Source: Drosophila persimilis (taxonomy: Eukaryota > Arthropoda > Insecta > Diptera > Drosophilidae). From it: 64,000 bases of DNA. The first letter of the stretch is position 1, and each line of letters starts with the position of its first letter. Below are positions 1-9,577 of the stretch, in pieces. The notes under the pieces are model-generated. The model was not told where the DNA came from. It ran no database searches and saw nothing but the letters and a program-made list of their open reading frames with translations. The position numbers and the translations under genes were made by a program. Location: assembly GCF_003286085.1 (NCBI RefSeq), contig NW_020825294.1:3534001-3598000 (forward strand), written 5' to 3'.

Positions 1-60
1 AAAATGCTGCTTCTTGCTGGAGAGTGTTGGAAAACTGTGTTGGCTAATGCCACAATCAAA

Positions 61-68
61 TATCGATT
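61..68 (+). promoter_or_regulatory. DRE-like site upstream of the ANKRD49-like gene
   Basis: TATCGATT matches seven of eight bases of the DREF site TATCGATA and lies 85-92 bp before the start codon. DRE sites are common in housekeeping promoters of Drosophila. A second partial match (TATCGACT) begins near position 80. Promoter function is inferred. Confidence 0.4.
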
Positions 69-152
69 GAAGCCAGACCTATCGACTGCAGTGAAGTGCA
101 CATACGCGGAAAACAAGATTTTCTATAAATTCAATTAAAATTTACTTAAACA

Positions 153-875
153 ATGGCTGACTACGATTCGGATGATGAAAAATCTCAAGTGGAGAAACTG
201 CGCTATGCCAAGGTGCCGCGCGGGATGTTTGTAAGCGGCTGGGATGACGACGCCGACGAACTTATTGAGGAGGACAAGAACCCCCAGGGTAAGCGGCTAA
301 AATTCAGATTCTTCTTCTACAAAGTTGTTACCTTTAAATGGGTTTTTCTGCACACACTCTCAGCCAGCGTTGAACGCATGATTCTGTGGGCCGTCAACGA
401 GAACCGTATAAGTGAGGTGCGTGAAATCCTCAGACTGGACCCGGATGCGGTCAATGCCCGTGACAGCGATGGCTACAGTCCCCTGCATCGGGCTGCATAC
501 AACAATTTCGTGGACATTGCCAAGCTATTGCTGCAGTACAAGGCCGATCCCAATGCCCGCACCGATCTGGGCTGGACTCCGCTGCACTCTGCCTGCAAGT
601 GGAACAATGCCGATGTGGCTCAGCTTCTGCTGCAGTTTGGTGCAGATGTAAACGCCGAATCGGAGGGAAAACAAACGCCATTGCACATTGCCGCCACAGT
701 ATCCAATTGCAGGAACACAGCCACAACCCTGCTGTTGGACAGGAATGTGCAGCCCAAGAAGGAGAATAATTCAGATGAGGTGGCTGCTGTTATAGCTCGT
801 CGCACGGGCATGAGTTATCCCATCTTTCAAATGGCCCATGAGGCCTTCGAATGCGAGACGGGACTGATAGATTAA
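153..875 (+). CDS. ANKRD49: ANKRD49-like ankyrin repeat protein, two exons
   Basis: Exons 153-288 and 364-875 join to a 215-aa protein. The intron (289-363) has donor CAGG|GTAAGC and acceptor CTCTCAG|CC. It is 75 nt, phase 1, and has no in-frame stop, so an unspliced mRNA would still be open (240 aa). Residues 1-45 are acidic and disordered. Four ankyrin repeats follow, starting near residues 50, 82, 115 and 148; the second and third carry the typical TPLH/SPLH motifs (GYSPLHRAAY and GWTPLHSACKWNN). From memory, human ANKRD49 shares the blocks PLHRAAY and WTPLHSACKWNN in the same order and is of similar length, so the family call is firm. Human ANKRD49 is described as a nuclear factor; a role in flies is not shown here. 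The ATG at 153 has a good context (AAACAATGG) and stop codons upstream. Splicing is inferred from consensus sites and from the human protein lacking the hydrophobic insert that intron retention would add. Confidence 0.9.
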   Translation: MADYDSDDEKSQVEKLRYAKVPRGMFVSGWDDDADELIEEDKNPQGKRLKFRFFFYKVVTFKWVFLHTLSASVERMILWAVNENRISEVREILRLDPDAVNARDSDGYSPLHRAAYNNFVDIAKLLLQYKADPNARTDLGWTPLHSACKWNNADVAQLLLQFGADVNAESEGKQTPLHIAATVSNCRNTATTLLLDRNVQPKKENNSDEVAAVIARRTGMSYPIFQMAHEAFECETGLID

Positions 876-903
876 ACAAGTAGACTAGCCATCATATGTG
901 CAT

Positions 904-909
904 AATAAA
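904..909 (+). terminator. poly(A) signal of the ANKRD49-like gene
   Basis: AATAAA begins 29 bp after the stop codon at 873-875. Cleavage would be expected roughly 10-30 bp further on, which is inside the 3' end of the convergent dynactin gene. Confidence 0.7.
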
Positions 910-927
910 TATAATACTTAATATACA

Positions 928-933
928 TTTATT
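928..933 (-). terminator. poly(A) signal of the dynactin p25 gene
   Basis: TTTATT on the + strand is AATAAA on the - strand, beginning 33 bp after the dynactin stop codon (966-968). It lies downstream of the + strand signal at 904-909, so the two transcripts probably overlap by a few tens of bases. Confidence 0.65.
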
Positions 934-965
934 CAAATCGAACCACCACTCATCACCTCCCCCCT

Positions 966-1682
966 TCAGCTGGCTGGAGCCGGGGTCCTCACGAAATGTT
1001 CATAGAATGATTTTGTATATTTGATCATCTCGTCTTGCATAGCGGCGGGCACAAAATACGGATTACCCTGACCGCCCTCGATGGTGCCCTTGGCCGTGTA
1101 CCTCATGTAGCTGGAAACAGTCGTCTCCGGCGGCAGCACAGCGCCATCCTCAATGATGCAACAGTCTTTGATTACACAGCGACGACCCTACGAGGGGAGA
1201 CAATTAAGATTTGAGTGAAATATTTAATTGGACAACATGCCAACACTCACAATGATGGCATTCTTGCCTATATAAACGCAAGAGCCCACTGAAGCCGCAG
1301 AAACTACAGCACCCTCGCCCACAAACACATGATCTCCGATGTGCATTGGGAAGAAGGCGATGCCTTTGCTAAACTGCTTGTACGGTGGTCGTATCACGGA
1401 ATCCTTGCTGATCACACAATATCGTCCTGCTCGTACATTGGCCAAGTCGCCGCGGATGATAGCTCCACTCTGGACAATCACTTTGCCATTGAGCACGATA
1501 TTCTGGGACCCGCAGAGCACTGTGTGGCGGCTAACTTTGTTGCCAGAGGCCTGTAAACAAAAAAGGTTTGGCATGATGAGGTCATCAAAATTGTCTTGTT
1601 CCCAGACGATCTTTAAAACATTGCTGGTACTTGCCGTCTCCACGTATTCATCTTTGCTGTAGTACGTATCCGCTATCTCCAT
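966..1682 (-). CDS. DCTN5-p25: Dynactin subunit 5 (p25), three exons
   Basis: Exons on the minus strand are 1635-1682, 1251-1550 and 966-1187, giving 16+100+73 = 189 aa (human p25 is about 182). The protein is a left-handed beta-helix of hexapeptide repeats. Visible landmarks shared with human p25 include [50 protein letters not shown] and [10 protein letters not shown]. p25 sits at the pointed end of dynactin's Arp1 filament and helps dynein choose cargo such as early endosomes; this is known for the family. Intron 1 (1551-1634, 84 nt) starts ACG|GCAAGT and ends TTTACAG|GCC, so it is a GC-AG intron. That junction gives exactly the conserved ETASGNK. Intron 2 (1188-1250) has GTGAGT and TCGTAG. 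Intron 1 contains no in-frame stop, so its retention would add 28 residues. The gene is convergent with the ANKRD49-like gene. Confidence 0.93.
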
Positions 1683-3525
1683 TTGTTTGGGGATTTATTA
1701 ACTTTTTTCCTGAATTTGTTTTTGCCAATTTTTTTGTCTGCTGCCAAAACGAGCTTAGCCCACTTAAGCCCCCTCTATTTAAACAGTTCAACAACTTGAG
1801 TTAATTGGCGGAGAATATTACTGATTGTGAATTCTTCTTGTGGATCCATGCAATCTTTCCTCTGAACCTTGACATCTTTCACCTGAACTGAGCTAAAATA
1901 ATTCTCTACTTTCGGTGGAACATCAAAAAACCCTTAAAGGTCTACGATGGGTTAATCGATATAGAAGGAAATGAACTAGTAGCAATCGGAATGAGTGGTT
2001 CCGAAATGAATATTTAGCTATCGGAATCAATTTTAACCATCTATATATCGATTTGTTGTGTTGGCGCGTATTTTTGAATCAAAATTGGTTGCGTGTTTTA
2101 TTTAAACTTTAAATATATGCAATTTCTATTACAATTGAAGGAATTTTTCATTCAAGCTAATCATTAATTAGACGCACGCGATTTTCAACAAATTACATCG
2201 GCCTTTGGCAGCCGTTGCATAGAAAAATGCAGGTGTTTAACCCACATTGACCCTGAACTTTATGCATGTATGCAACAATCACGATGCAGATTAGACAGCT
2301 GCTCTTCACAGCCTGAAATCTTCTAGTAACACAACAAAAAAAGAATGTTAATAATTGCTCACAGCTCAAGGGGTGGGGGTGGGGTGTGCGGTCAAACCCA
2401 TTAACTCTTCACCGCCGCCAAAATGGTCTGTGGATGATAACCTTCCACAACACAAACTTCCCGCTGGCGCTGTGCTCCAATGATGTTCCAATTAATGCTC
2501 TTTAATAATCGCAACGCGGACGGACCCCAAGCCCAGCCCAGCCCCGTCGTTAACCTTCAAAGTGCACGCTCGAATGCCCTCACGAGGCGGCGGCTAATCA
2601 TAGTAGCATTTTAATTTCTTATTGTTTGTTTTGTCTATTTTCTTGGGCAGGGGGTTCTGTGCCTTTTGCAGAACAGACATTCAATGCCCATACTTATGGT
2701 AATCCATTTTGGTGTGTCCATATACTTAGCTGTAGGGTTTTAGCAGGGCTATAATTATGATGTTGGCATAGAAATTAATTTGCTAAAATATTCATGTGTT
2801 TAATTAAAGATTTTCTTTTAATTTTAGGAACCAAACCGATGCCAAAATTGGGTTCTGTGAGGTAAGTGGGTAAATCTTGGTATTTCATGGCGACTTCTTT
2901 AAATCATTCTTAAACTATTCTGAACTTTGGAATTGTTTTTTTTTACTCAACAAAACAATTGCTTTAGCTAATTTTGGATCTTTAAAGAAGCCGCCAACAA
3001 ATCGCTTAACCTTCTGTCTGGGAAAACCGCATCTAAATCTATTAATCTATTGATGTTTGCACTTTTGAACCAAAGGTTAATAAACTTGAACTTGAATATT
3101 GTTAAGAAATTAATTGAGTTCTGCTGTGCACCCAGACAACATTTAAGCGAATGATCTAACAAATGATACAAATTTGTTTTCCGAGGTTTTTTTTATTCTT
3201 TAAATTGTGTTTATTGTTGTGCTGAGGTTTCTAAAGCGAATCGATAATTAATGTGGTGTGAAAGAGTTTAAAAGTGATTCAAATATTGGCTATTTCGGGG
3301 TCGAATGTTTCCGTAAACATGTTTTATTTGTGTGTGTGGAAGTATACCATTTATACCATTTTTAGAACGAATATATTGATGTATTTTTTGTTTAAAAGTA
3401 AATTTTTCCATACTTTAGATATTTTCAAGAAACACAAAACTTTCTCTACCGTTCAATACCAAAATATCAAGGCCATACACAGCTCTTGGAGCCATAGAAC
3501 AGTCTAGTCGAGTGTTTGCCTTACA
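1683..3525. other. Intergenic DNA upstream of dynactin p25
   Basis: Apart from the DRE-like sites I see no gene. The only longer ORF (2968-3171, minus strand) has AT-rich codon use and no recognisable domain. A GC-richer patch at about 2400-2600 is not open for any length in a plausible frame. Confidence 0.5.
1954..2053. promoter_or_regulatory. Two DRE-like sites upstream of dynactin p25
   Basis: AATCGATA at 1954-1961 (TATCGATT on the minus strand) and TATCGATT at 2046-2053 lie 270-370 bp upstream of the dynactin start codon. Both match seven of eight bases of the DREF consensus. This suits a housekeeping promoter, but the transcription start is not resolved. Confidence 0.35.
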
Positions 3526-3654
3526 CTAGCGCTCCATGAGGCTCTTCGACTCGTCTGCCACAAAGCGACCTTCAGATACTACATGGAGGGCGCCCCACAA
3601 CAGACTATGTAAATACTTACAAAAGACCAACTCATCCATGACCTTGATAATCAT
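3526..3654 (-). CDS. Possible small ORF, 42 aa, unknown
   Basis: An ATG at 3652-3654 (minus strand) opens a 42-codon frame ending in TAG at 3526-3528. Codon use in its second half is that of a Drosophila coding exon (GTG, GAC, GAG, AAG, AGC, CTC, GAG, CGC). I do not recognise the peptide; it contains the segments ALHVVSEGR and ADESKSLMER. Most of it lies in the first copy of a 119-bp tandem duplication. The second copy keeps the first 27 codons and then diverges to a different 3' end. It may be a micropeptide, a terminal exon of an undetected minus-strand gene, or chance. The dense non-coding surroundings argue for caution. Confidence 0.25.
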   Translation of the reverse strand: MIIKVMDELVFCKYLHSLLWGALHVVSEGRFVADESKSLMER

Positions 3655-3811
3655 TTATTGCTATTGTTGTTGGACATATTTGGATATTCATTAGATACTA
3701 CATGGAGGGCGCCCCACAACAGACTATGTAAATACTTACAAAAGACCAACTCATCCATGACCTTGATAATCATTTATTGCTATTGTTGTTGGACATATTT
3801 GGATATTCATT
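3574..3811. repeat. Perfect 119-bp tandem duplication
   Basis: Copy 1 is 3574-3692 and copy 2 is 3693-3811. I find no mismatch between them when read side by side. The flanks differ immediately outside. The unit begins AGATACTACATGGAGG and ends GGATATTCATT. Perfect identity in fast-evolving intergenic DNA implies a very recent duplication or an assembly error. Confidence 0.95.
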
Positions 3812-6800
3812 ATTAAATGGCCACTACACTGCTATATTTTGTGGCTAATCAAGATCAAGAAACACGCACTATAAACATACGTCATCCCGATCACGATCTC
3901 ATTTTGCTGTTGGGGATTGGATCCAAATCTTGAGCTGGTTTTTTATGGCTTTAACCTTTTTTAATTGTTTTCAGTAAGCTTTCAATGGAGAAAAACTAAA
4001 GCACATTTCAACACATAATTAATAAATAGAAAATGAAACAAAAACAGAATCTAAATCTGAATCGAAAACAATGCCAGTGCTATCCAGTTGGGGTCCGAGT
4101 CATGTCAGATCTAATTGAATAATTGCACATAACTTGCATAAATCTACACTGAGAGAAAGGAAGATATATATAGATCTATGAGATAAATGGGAAAATAGAT
4201 CCGTTTTTAATTTTTTAAGATTTATTTATTGGTAAAATCCAGGGATCGGAAGGACTAGAATTGTTGGAATAAAAATTATATTATATTTTATCATATTTAT
4301 GTTATATCATTTTAATTTGACCCGGGGACTTTTCTATTTAAAGAATATTAATAGTTATATTATATTAAATAGATTAATAGATTCTTAACAAGGCAGAACA
4401 TGCTCTTTCTTCACAAATAACCTTTCCGTTTATTTAGATCTTAGTATTTTCTCTCAGCGTATTTATTATCATACATGGCCAAGAACAATGAAGGAGAAAC
4501 GACAAATGAAATTAATTGCAATTAACAAAATTGAGAAAATCATTCATTGGATTTTATTGCGAACAAGGTAATGCCAGCAAAGAGAGACAGAGACAGAGAT
4601 AGAAATAGATAGAGATATATTGCATAATATTTTCACTTTTTGCATGCGGCTCCCCAGCAGTTGACCAACTGAAAAACAAAAACAAAAACAAAAACAAAAA
4701 CCACCATCAAGTGAAACAAGTTTTTTGTTCAATTCTTTTGTTTCAATCGATAAATTTTGTCTGTAATTGACAATTTCATAGATATGAATGCATTTATATC
4801 TATACCCGTATTTGTGTCTGTTTTTCCTATACATGTGTGCTGGATGTTCGGATTGACAGAACAAAGGTGACATATCAGATGGTGGGGAGGCCATGGCACA
4901 CGACGTTCTGGGGAATGTCACCATTCATTGAATATTTCAATAACATTTTTTTTTTTTTGAGTAAGGCTACGTATATTTTTTTAAACCATTTATGGTCACC
5001 CTAGAATTAAATTGAGGCGTGGTTGTACTAATAAATAAAATAGTATTTATTTGATAGCATATTTGTAGGAAGGTTGGCGGCTTTATAGGAAACTGGCCTG
5101 TTATTGATCATTTATTGGCAAATAAATGTCACTTTTATATTAAAATACAGCAATCTTGCTCTTAAAATTAAGTACTTCGTATCCATGGAGTCTTTAAAAT
5201 AAGTATTTCTTACAATTTGCATATGAAATCTAACCAGTTCGAGAGCTTAGCTAATACTTATGTTAATTGAACAGGTGTGATGGCGATGGCTTACAAGATA
5301 ACATAGAAATTCTGTGTACAGAATGCCAATCTATTTTTCTCTTATTAAATCTACATATTTATTACTCAATTGATTTTTAGAGAAAGTTATTGGGAGCAGT
5401 GTTTAGGCTTGTATTTGGTTCAGCTTCTTCTCTCTTCTTCCTTATATAGATAAGATATAATAACTCCTTCCCTTCCAAGTCCATTTTTGTTAATTTCCTT
5501 CCCCCCTTTAAGCCTCTAAAAATTCTATAGTTCATTATTAAAAATCAGTATTATTTTGTCTACCTTTTTGGCTCGATTCGCAGAACTTCAAAACATAAAA
5601 ATACTCGTACCATTTGCACTGGCGACTAATTACAGTCATTACAATACAATATGGCAGCCGAATGGCTTCCTCATGTCAAGATCTCTCCCCAACCACACGA
5701 AACGAGTAGCTCGCGATTAGTTATGGAGTTATGGAGCTATGGACCGATGCCGTACAGGTTCAAAAGCCGAGTTCAAGAACTAGCTAACGATTGTCCGAGA
5801 CAATGGCAATACCCGCCAAGGAGTACACACGTACAGTGGGGGGCCGGGGGGAACCTGTGGAGTGGTGCTGCTGTTCAGTGAGGCATTTATTATTTGAGGT
5901 TTTGCCTAGAAGTTGCTAAAAACATGAAAAAATTGTGTGAAACTTGAAAATGAATGCGCTTTTTGGATGTGGCGATCCCCCCGTTTCCTTCCGCTGCCTT
6001 CCATAAGTTCTGCTTGGTTAGGCGTGGCCTGCAGAGCACCCCTGAAGCGACGACCTCTGCCTCTACCCTGCCTCTGGTTTGCCCAAGTTGTGTGCTAATT
6101 AAAACATTAAGTCTCTCAGGGCCCCCGGAGGCTAAATTCCCATTCAAAATGTCTGTGTTAGATTTGCGTTTATTTTCGATTTCAAAATCGATCAAAATCA
6201 AAATTTTCAAGTGGCCCCCGTACAGCAATAATCCAAAACCAGTAGAGAGTTAACTGTCAAACAGTCAACACACACACGACCCGACACGACGACGAAACAT
6301 TGGCAACAACAGAGGCAACAAGAGACACAGTACACAACAACCAGCAGCAGGCAGGTACAGTGTCGCACATGATTGAAAAGATAGATAGGGTTAGAAGATG
6401 CTGATCCTCAACTGATTATTGAGATTGGAAGCAGAACGTTTTAAGTGTGTTAAGAACGTGTTTAGTTTAAAAACAATCGAAACCACATTTAATGTTTACA
6501 AATTTAAATTGTTCGCTTCTTTTTTTTGAATTCTCTTAAAATAAAAATTGGCAAATTCGCTGCAATGTATTTTGTATAAATTATTACAGTAATTCATGGC
6601 TTCCACTGGCACTTCTAACCGCAATCTACATTCCCTAAAGAACATTCCTCCACTGGGTTGTTAAAGCGAAACGTTCACACGTGACTGGCAAGTTTGCAAT
6701 TCACTGGAATTCACAAAAAACAGCTGTTTCTTAGTTTTCTAGCAGTACAAAATAAACTTGATTTGTTTTTTTTTTATATTTTATTTTGTATAAATAATAC

Positions 6801-7890
6801 ATTTTCGATCTGTATTTATCTAAGGAATAAAAACTGTGGTAATTAGGTATGAAATTTTAAATATTTTCAATATTCCGCGCGTTTAAACAGCTGTTTTAAG
6901 TGATCGAAATTAAATTTGATCGAAGAACCGATAATTTCTTTTAATGTAATTGCAAAAAATACCAGAATAACTCGAGGAAAATGGTTTTAGCTCGTGTCAT
7001 CCCATTAAAATGATGTCCGTTCGCCTATGGGACATTTAAACAGCAAATTATTTAATGTCCTTAGAGCTTAGAGCTAAAGAGATCCCCTTTCTACCACTCT
7101 TCATTATTGTTCCCCACTGTACCTTCCAAAATGTTTTATTTGTTTTACCGCTCATGTATTGTTCCAATTTTGATTGCTCTATCGAGCTCTGGTTTTTTCT
7201 TGCATGCGGGCGCTAATAGTTTTGAACCCGAGGAGAGACCTAAAAATCAATTGGCAAATTTGTATGCCATGGGCAAGGCTAGCCTCGACTCGAGTCACGA
7301 GCCGAGCTCTGAATTTTGGGCAGGGTTTTTGGGAGGCACCTACATTATTTGATTTGCTGTTTCTTTGTTATTCTGTTGTGACTTGGCTTGTTTCCACTTC
7401 CTTTTGCCTATCAACAGTTTTGATAAACTCCCGATAACTCTGATTGATATCGAGGAACGAGACTGCAGAAATTGTCAAAAGATAAATGCAGATTAAATCT
7501 CAGTTGATTGAACTTTAAAAGGTTTTCCCCCCAAAAAAGTCTCGCTTGAAAACTCAGTGTCAAATTTTTGTGCGGATTTCTTGTTGGGTGGCCTGCCCCC
7601 TGCCTGCCTGATTGATTGACAATGATTGACAATTAAGCCAGCCATGTGTCAGTGTCTCTACACACATTTACATACAGCAGTAGCGTTTCTCATGGCACAT
7701 TGAACGGGCTTATTATGGCAGTAACTCAAGGCGAACGCCACTTTTGGCGAAGAAGAAGTGTGGCTCGGAAGTGTGGTTCCACCCACTGGAAATACAATTC
7801 AAATCGATTTCGTACACTCGATAACTACAAGTGGAGTCCCGGTCAATGGGGGGGCCTATATAATTACGATTACTTTGTTTGAAATTCTGC
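3812..7890. other. Intergenic DNA, no gene seen
   Basis: AT-rich intergenic sequence. It holds a short (AAAAAC)n tract at about 4672-4701 and AT-rich runs at 4170-4450. ORFs here (for example 4544-4924, 5890-6228 and 7107-7352) have no domain, coding-like codon use or plausible splice structure. Confidence 0.5.
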
Positions 7891-8142
7891 TTAGCAGTAG
7901 CAAGGGCGCAGGCCTTGGAGGTCACATTTGGGGTTACACGTGTCGCGCGTCTTGCGGCAGCGCCTCTCGGTCGGAAGGGCAGTATTTGTGCCTGCGAAAA
8001 AAAGAAAACATTTCCCTGATTCACTACCGTGTGAAACAAATGAATTACCTTCTCTCTGCTGCAACATTTTCCCATGTAAAATCGTTGCCAAAACCCCGGC
8101 CAGACGATGACTATGCGTCACTTGAAATTTGTTTAAAACCAA
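7891..8142 (-). CDS. Possible small cysteine-rich protein gene, two exons
   Basis: On the minus strand, a segment 8049-8142 ends at a donor (GAGAAG|GTAATT). A 57-nt intron (7992-8048) ends in a strong polypyrimidine acceptor (TTTTCTTTTTTTCGCAG). A second exon, 7991-7891, ends in TAA. Joined from the ATG at 8142 this gives 64 aa. The second exon has six cysteines in its last 22 residues, with spacing C-x6-C-x3-C-x8-C-x-C from the second onward read approximately (RRCRKTRDTCNPKC then RPCYC), and strongly Drosophila-preferred codons (CGC, TGC, AAG, ACG, GAC, CTG). Intron size and sites fit Drosophila. I see no clear signal peptide, so the true first exon may lie elsewhere and this may be only the 3' end of a longer minus-strand gene. 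I do not recognise the family. The intron is also 3n without a stop. Confidence 0.35.
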   Translation of the reverse strand: MVLNKFQVTHSHRLAGVLATILHGKMLQQREGNSFVSHGSESGKCFLFFAGTNTALPTERRCRKTRDTCNPKCDLQGLRPCYC

Positions 8143-9454
8143 ATAAGGAAGTAATCAAACCGAATGTCAATTACAATTACACACGCATTCAGAGACAGAC
8201 AGAGACAGAGAGCCACGGACCCCGTACTCGCAATAAATAAAGCAAATTGCTCATACGCCATGTAAGCCGGTCGAACAGTCTCCTCCGAAATTGAATTTCA
8301 GTCGATTCATTCGCCTTGATTTCCAGCTCGACGAACTATAAAAATGTTACGCACAAATTAAATTCATGAAGTTCAAACACACACAGAAAAATTCCAAACT
8401 GAAACGAATTACGCGGCATGCATACCGCTTCCCCCCCCACCAGAAATCTGGAGGGGTTTTGCCATGCCTCTGGGGAAGGTCAAGTGCAAGCGCCAAATGT
8501 GTTTTATATTGTTTCTTACATTAGTGGCAACTTTTTGTTTAATTAATTTTTAATACAATTTTTTTTTTGTTGTTCGCTGGCTTGTTTTTCTTGTTGTTTT
8601 GACAAGCAACGTGGATGACGATGATGATGTGACAGGCGGCACGGCGCACAGCACAACTTGGGTGGTTCTGGAGGCTAATTGTGGCAGTTATGGATTGTCG
8701 CTTTGGGCACTCAAAAAGGTGCTTAGGTGCTACCACTTCTGAGGCATTGAGGAAAGGCTATACACTGCCCTTTGAGCGGGGTTTTTATTTAAGAGACAAA
8801 ACGACGCCTAATTAATGCAACTATGCAAATAAAATATAAGAACACAAGGAACTATTTTTTTCAAGTCTTCGTGAGTTTTTAAAGTCAAAATATTAAATGG
8901 CAGCTTAAAAAAAAATTTATAAAAAATACAATTAATTAAAAAAATGATCTTGCTATAAAAAAAAAATATATTTAATCATGGCGGAAGTGCAGAAATTGTA
9001 TAAAAATAAAGATTTTTCTGTAAAAAATGTTTTTCTAGGTCAATTAAAAGTAAAAGATTTTTGTATTAAAAAAAAAAAATCATTTTTTACGGTCCCTACA
9101 TAATTCATTAAAAAACATTGATTTTTTGTTGCCTACTTTATAATTGAGAATGTTTTTTTACAATGTATATACTTTAATAGTCCTCCAATTTCTTAAAAAA
9201 TCCTTGAATATATAAGTTTCTATTGGAATCTCAAACCTGTCATCAATTCAGGTATCTTTTATCAATATTTCTTTAATAATCTCTTTTTGCTGCCCTGGTA
9301 ATAATAATTATTTATAAATTATCATGTAATTTGTATACACATATTTTTGTTCGATTGCCATCTTCATTGTTGGGGATCTTTCATTACAATCACCCTACAA
9401 TTACCATACCATTCCGTTTAAATAATCTACCATCTCATTGGATATAATGCACTC
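8143..9454. other. Intergenic, A/T-rich low complexity
   Basis: Contains A-rich runs (8880-9130) and no convincing ORF. The minus-strand ORF at 8539-8736 has no recognisable feature; it was considered as a first exon for the cysteine-rich ORF but has no good donor. Confidence 0.45.
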
Positions 9455-9574
9455 TCATTGCCCTGAAATGCCGAGAGATCGCTCGGCCCGGTCGTGGTTC
9501 ACCTTGAACTTGGACAAAGTGCAAGGCACGAGAGGCATGGCATCCACGGCGAGCAGATAGTCGGCAAATCCGCT
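9455..9574 (-). CDS. Coding-like open block, possible exon or gene relic
   Basis: On the minus strand the frame from 9574 down to the TGA at 9455-9457 is open for 39 codons (TAA stop just upstream at 9575-9577). It uses mostly preferred Drosophila codons (GCC, GAC, CTG, CTC, GTG, TGC, TCC, AAG, TTC, AAC, CAC, GAG). It contains the segments FADYLLAVDAMPLV and SKFKVNHDRAERS. No strong acceptor precedes it; the only AG at its edge lacks a pyrimidine tract. It may be a pseudogene fragment or part of an exon whose splice site I have not placed. The + strand is also open here (ATG at 9449) but with poorer codon use. Confidence 0.25.
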   Translation of the reverse strand, partial: SGFADYLLAVDAMPLVPCTLSKFKVNHDRAERSLGISGQ

Positions 9575-9577
9575 TTA

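Noticed and set aside
7713-8240. Longer ORFs on both strands overlapping the cysteine-rich exon
   Set aside because: Other frames of the same block; only the frame with six cysteines and preferred codons joins well across the 57-nt intron.
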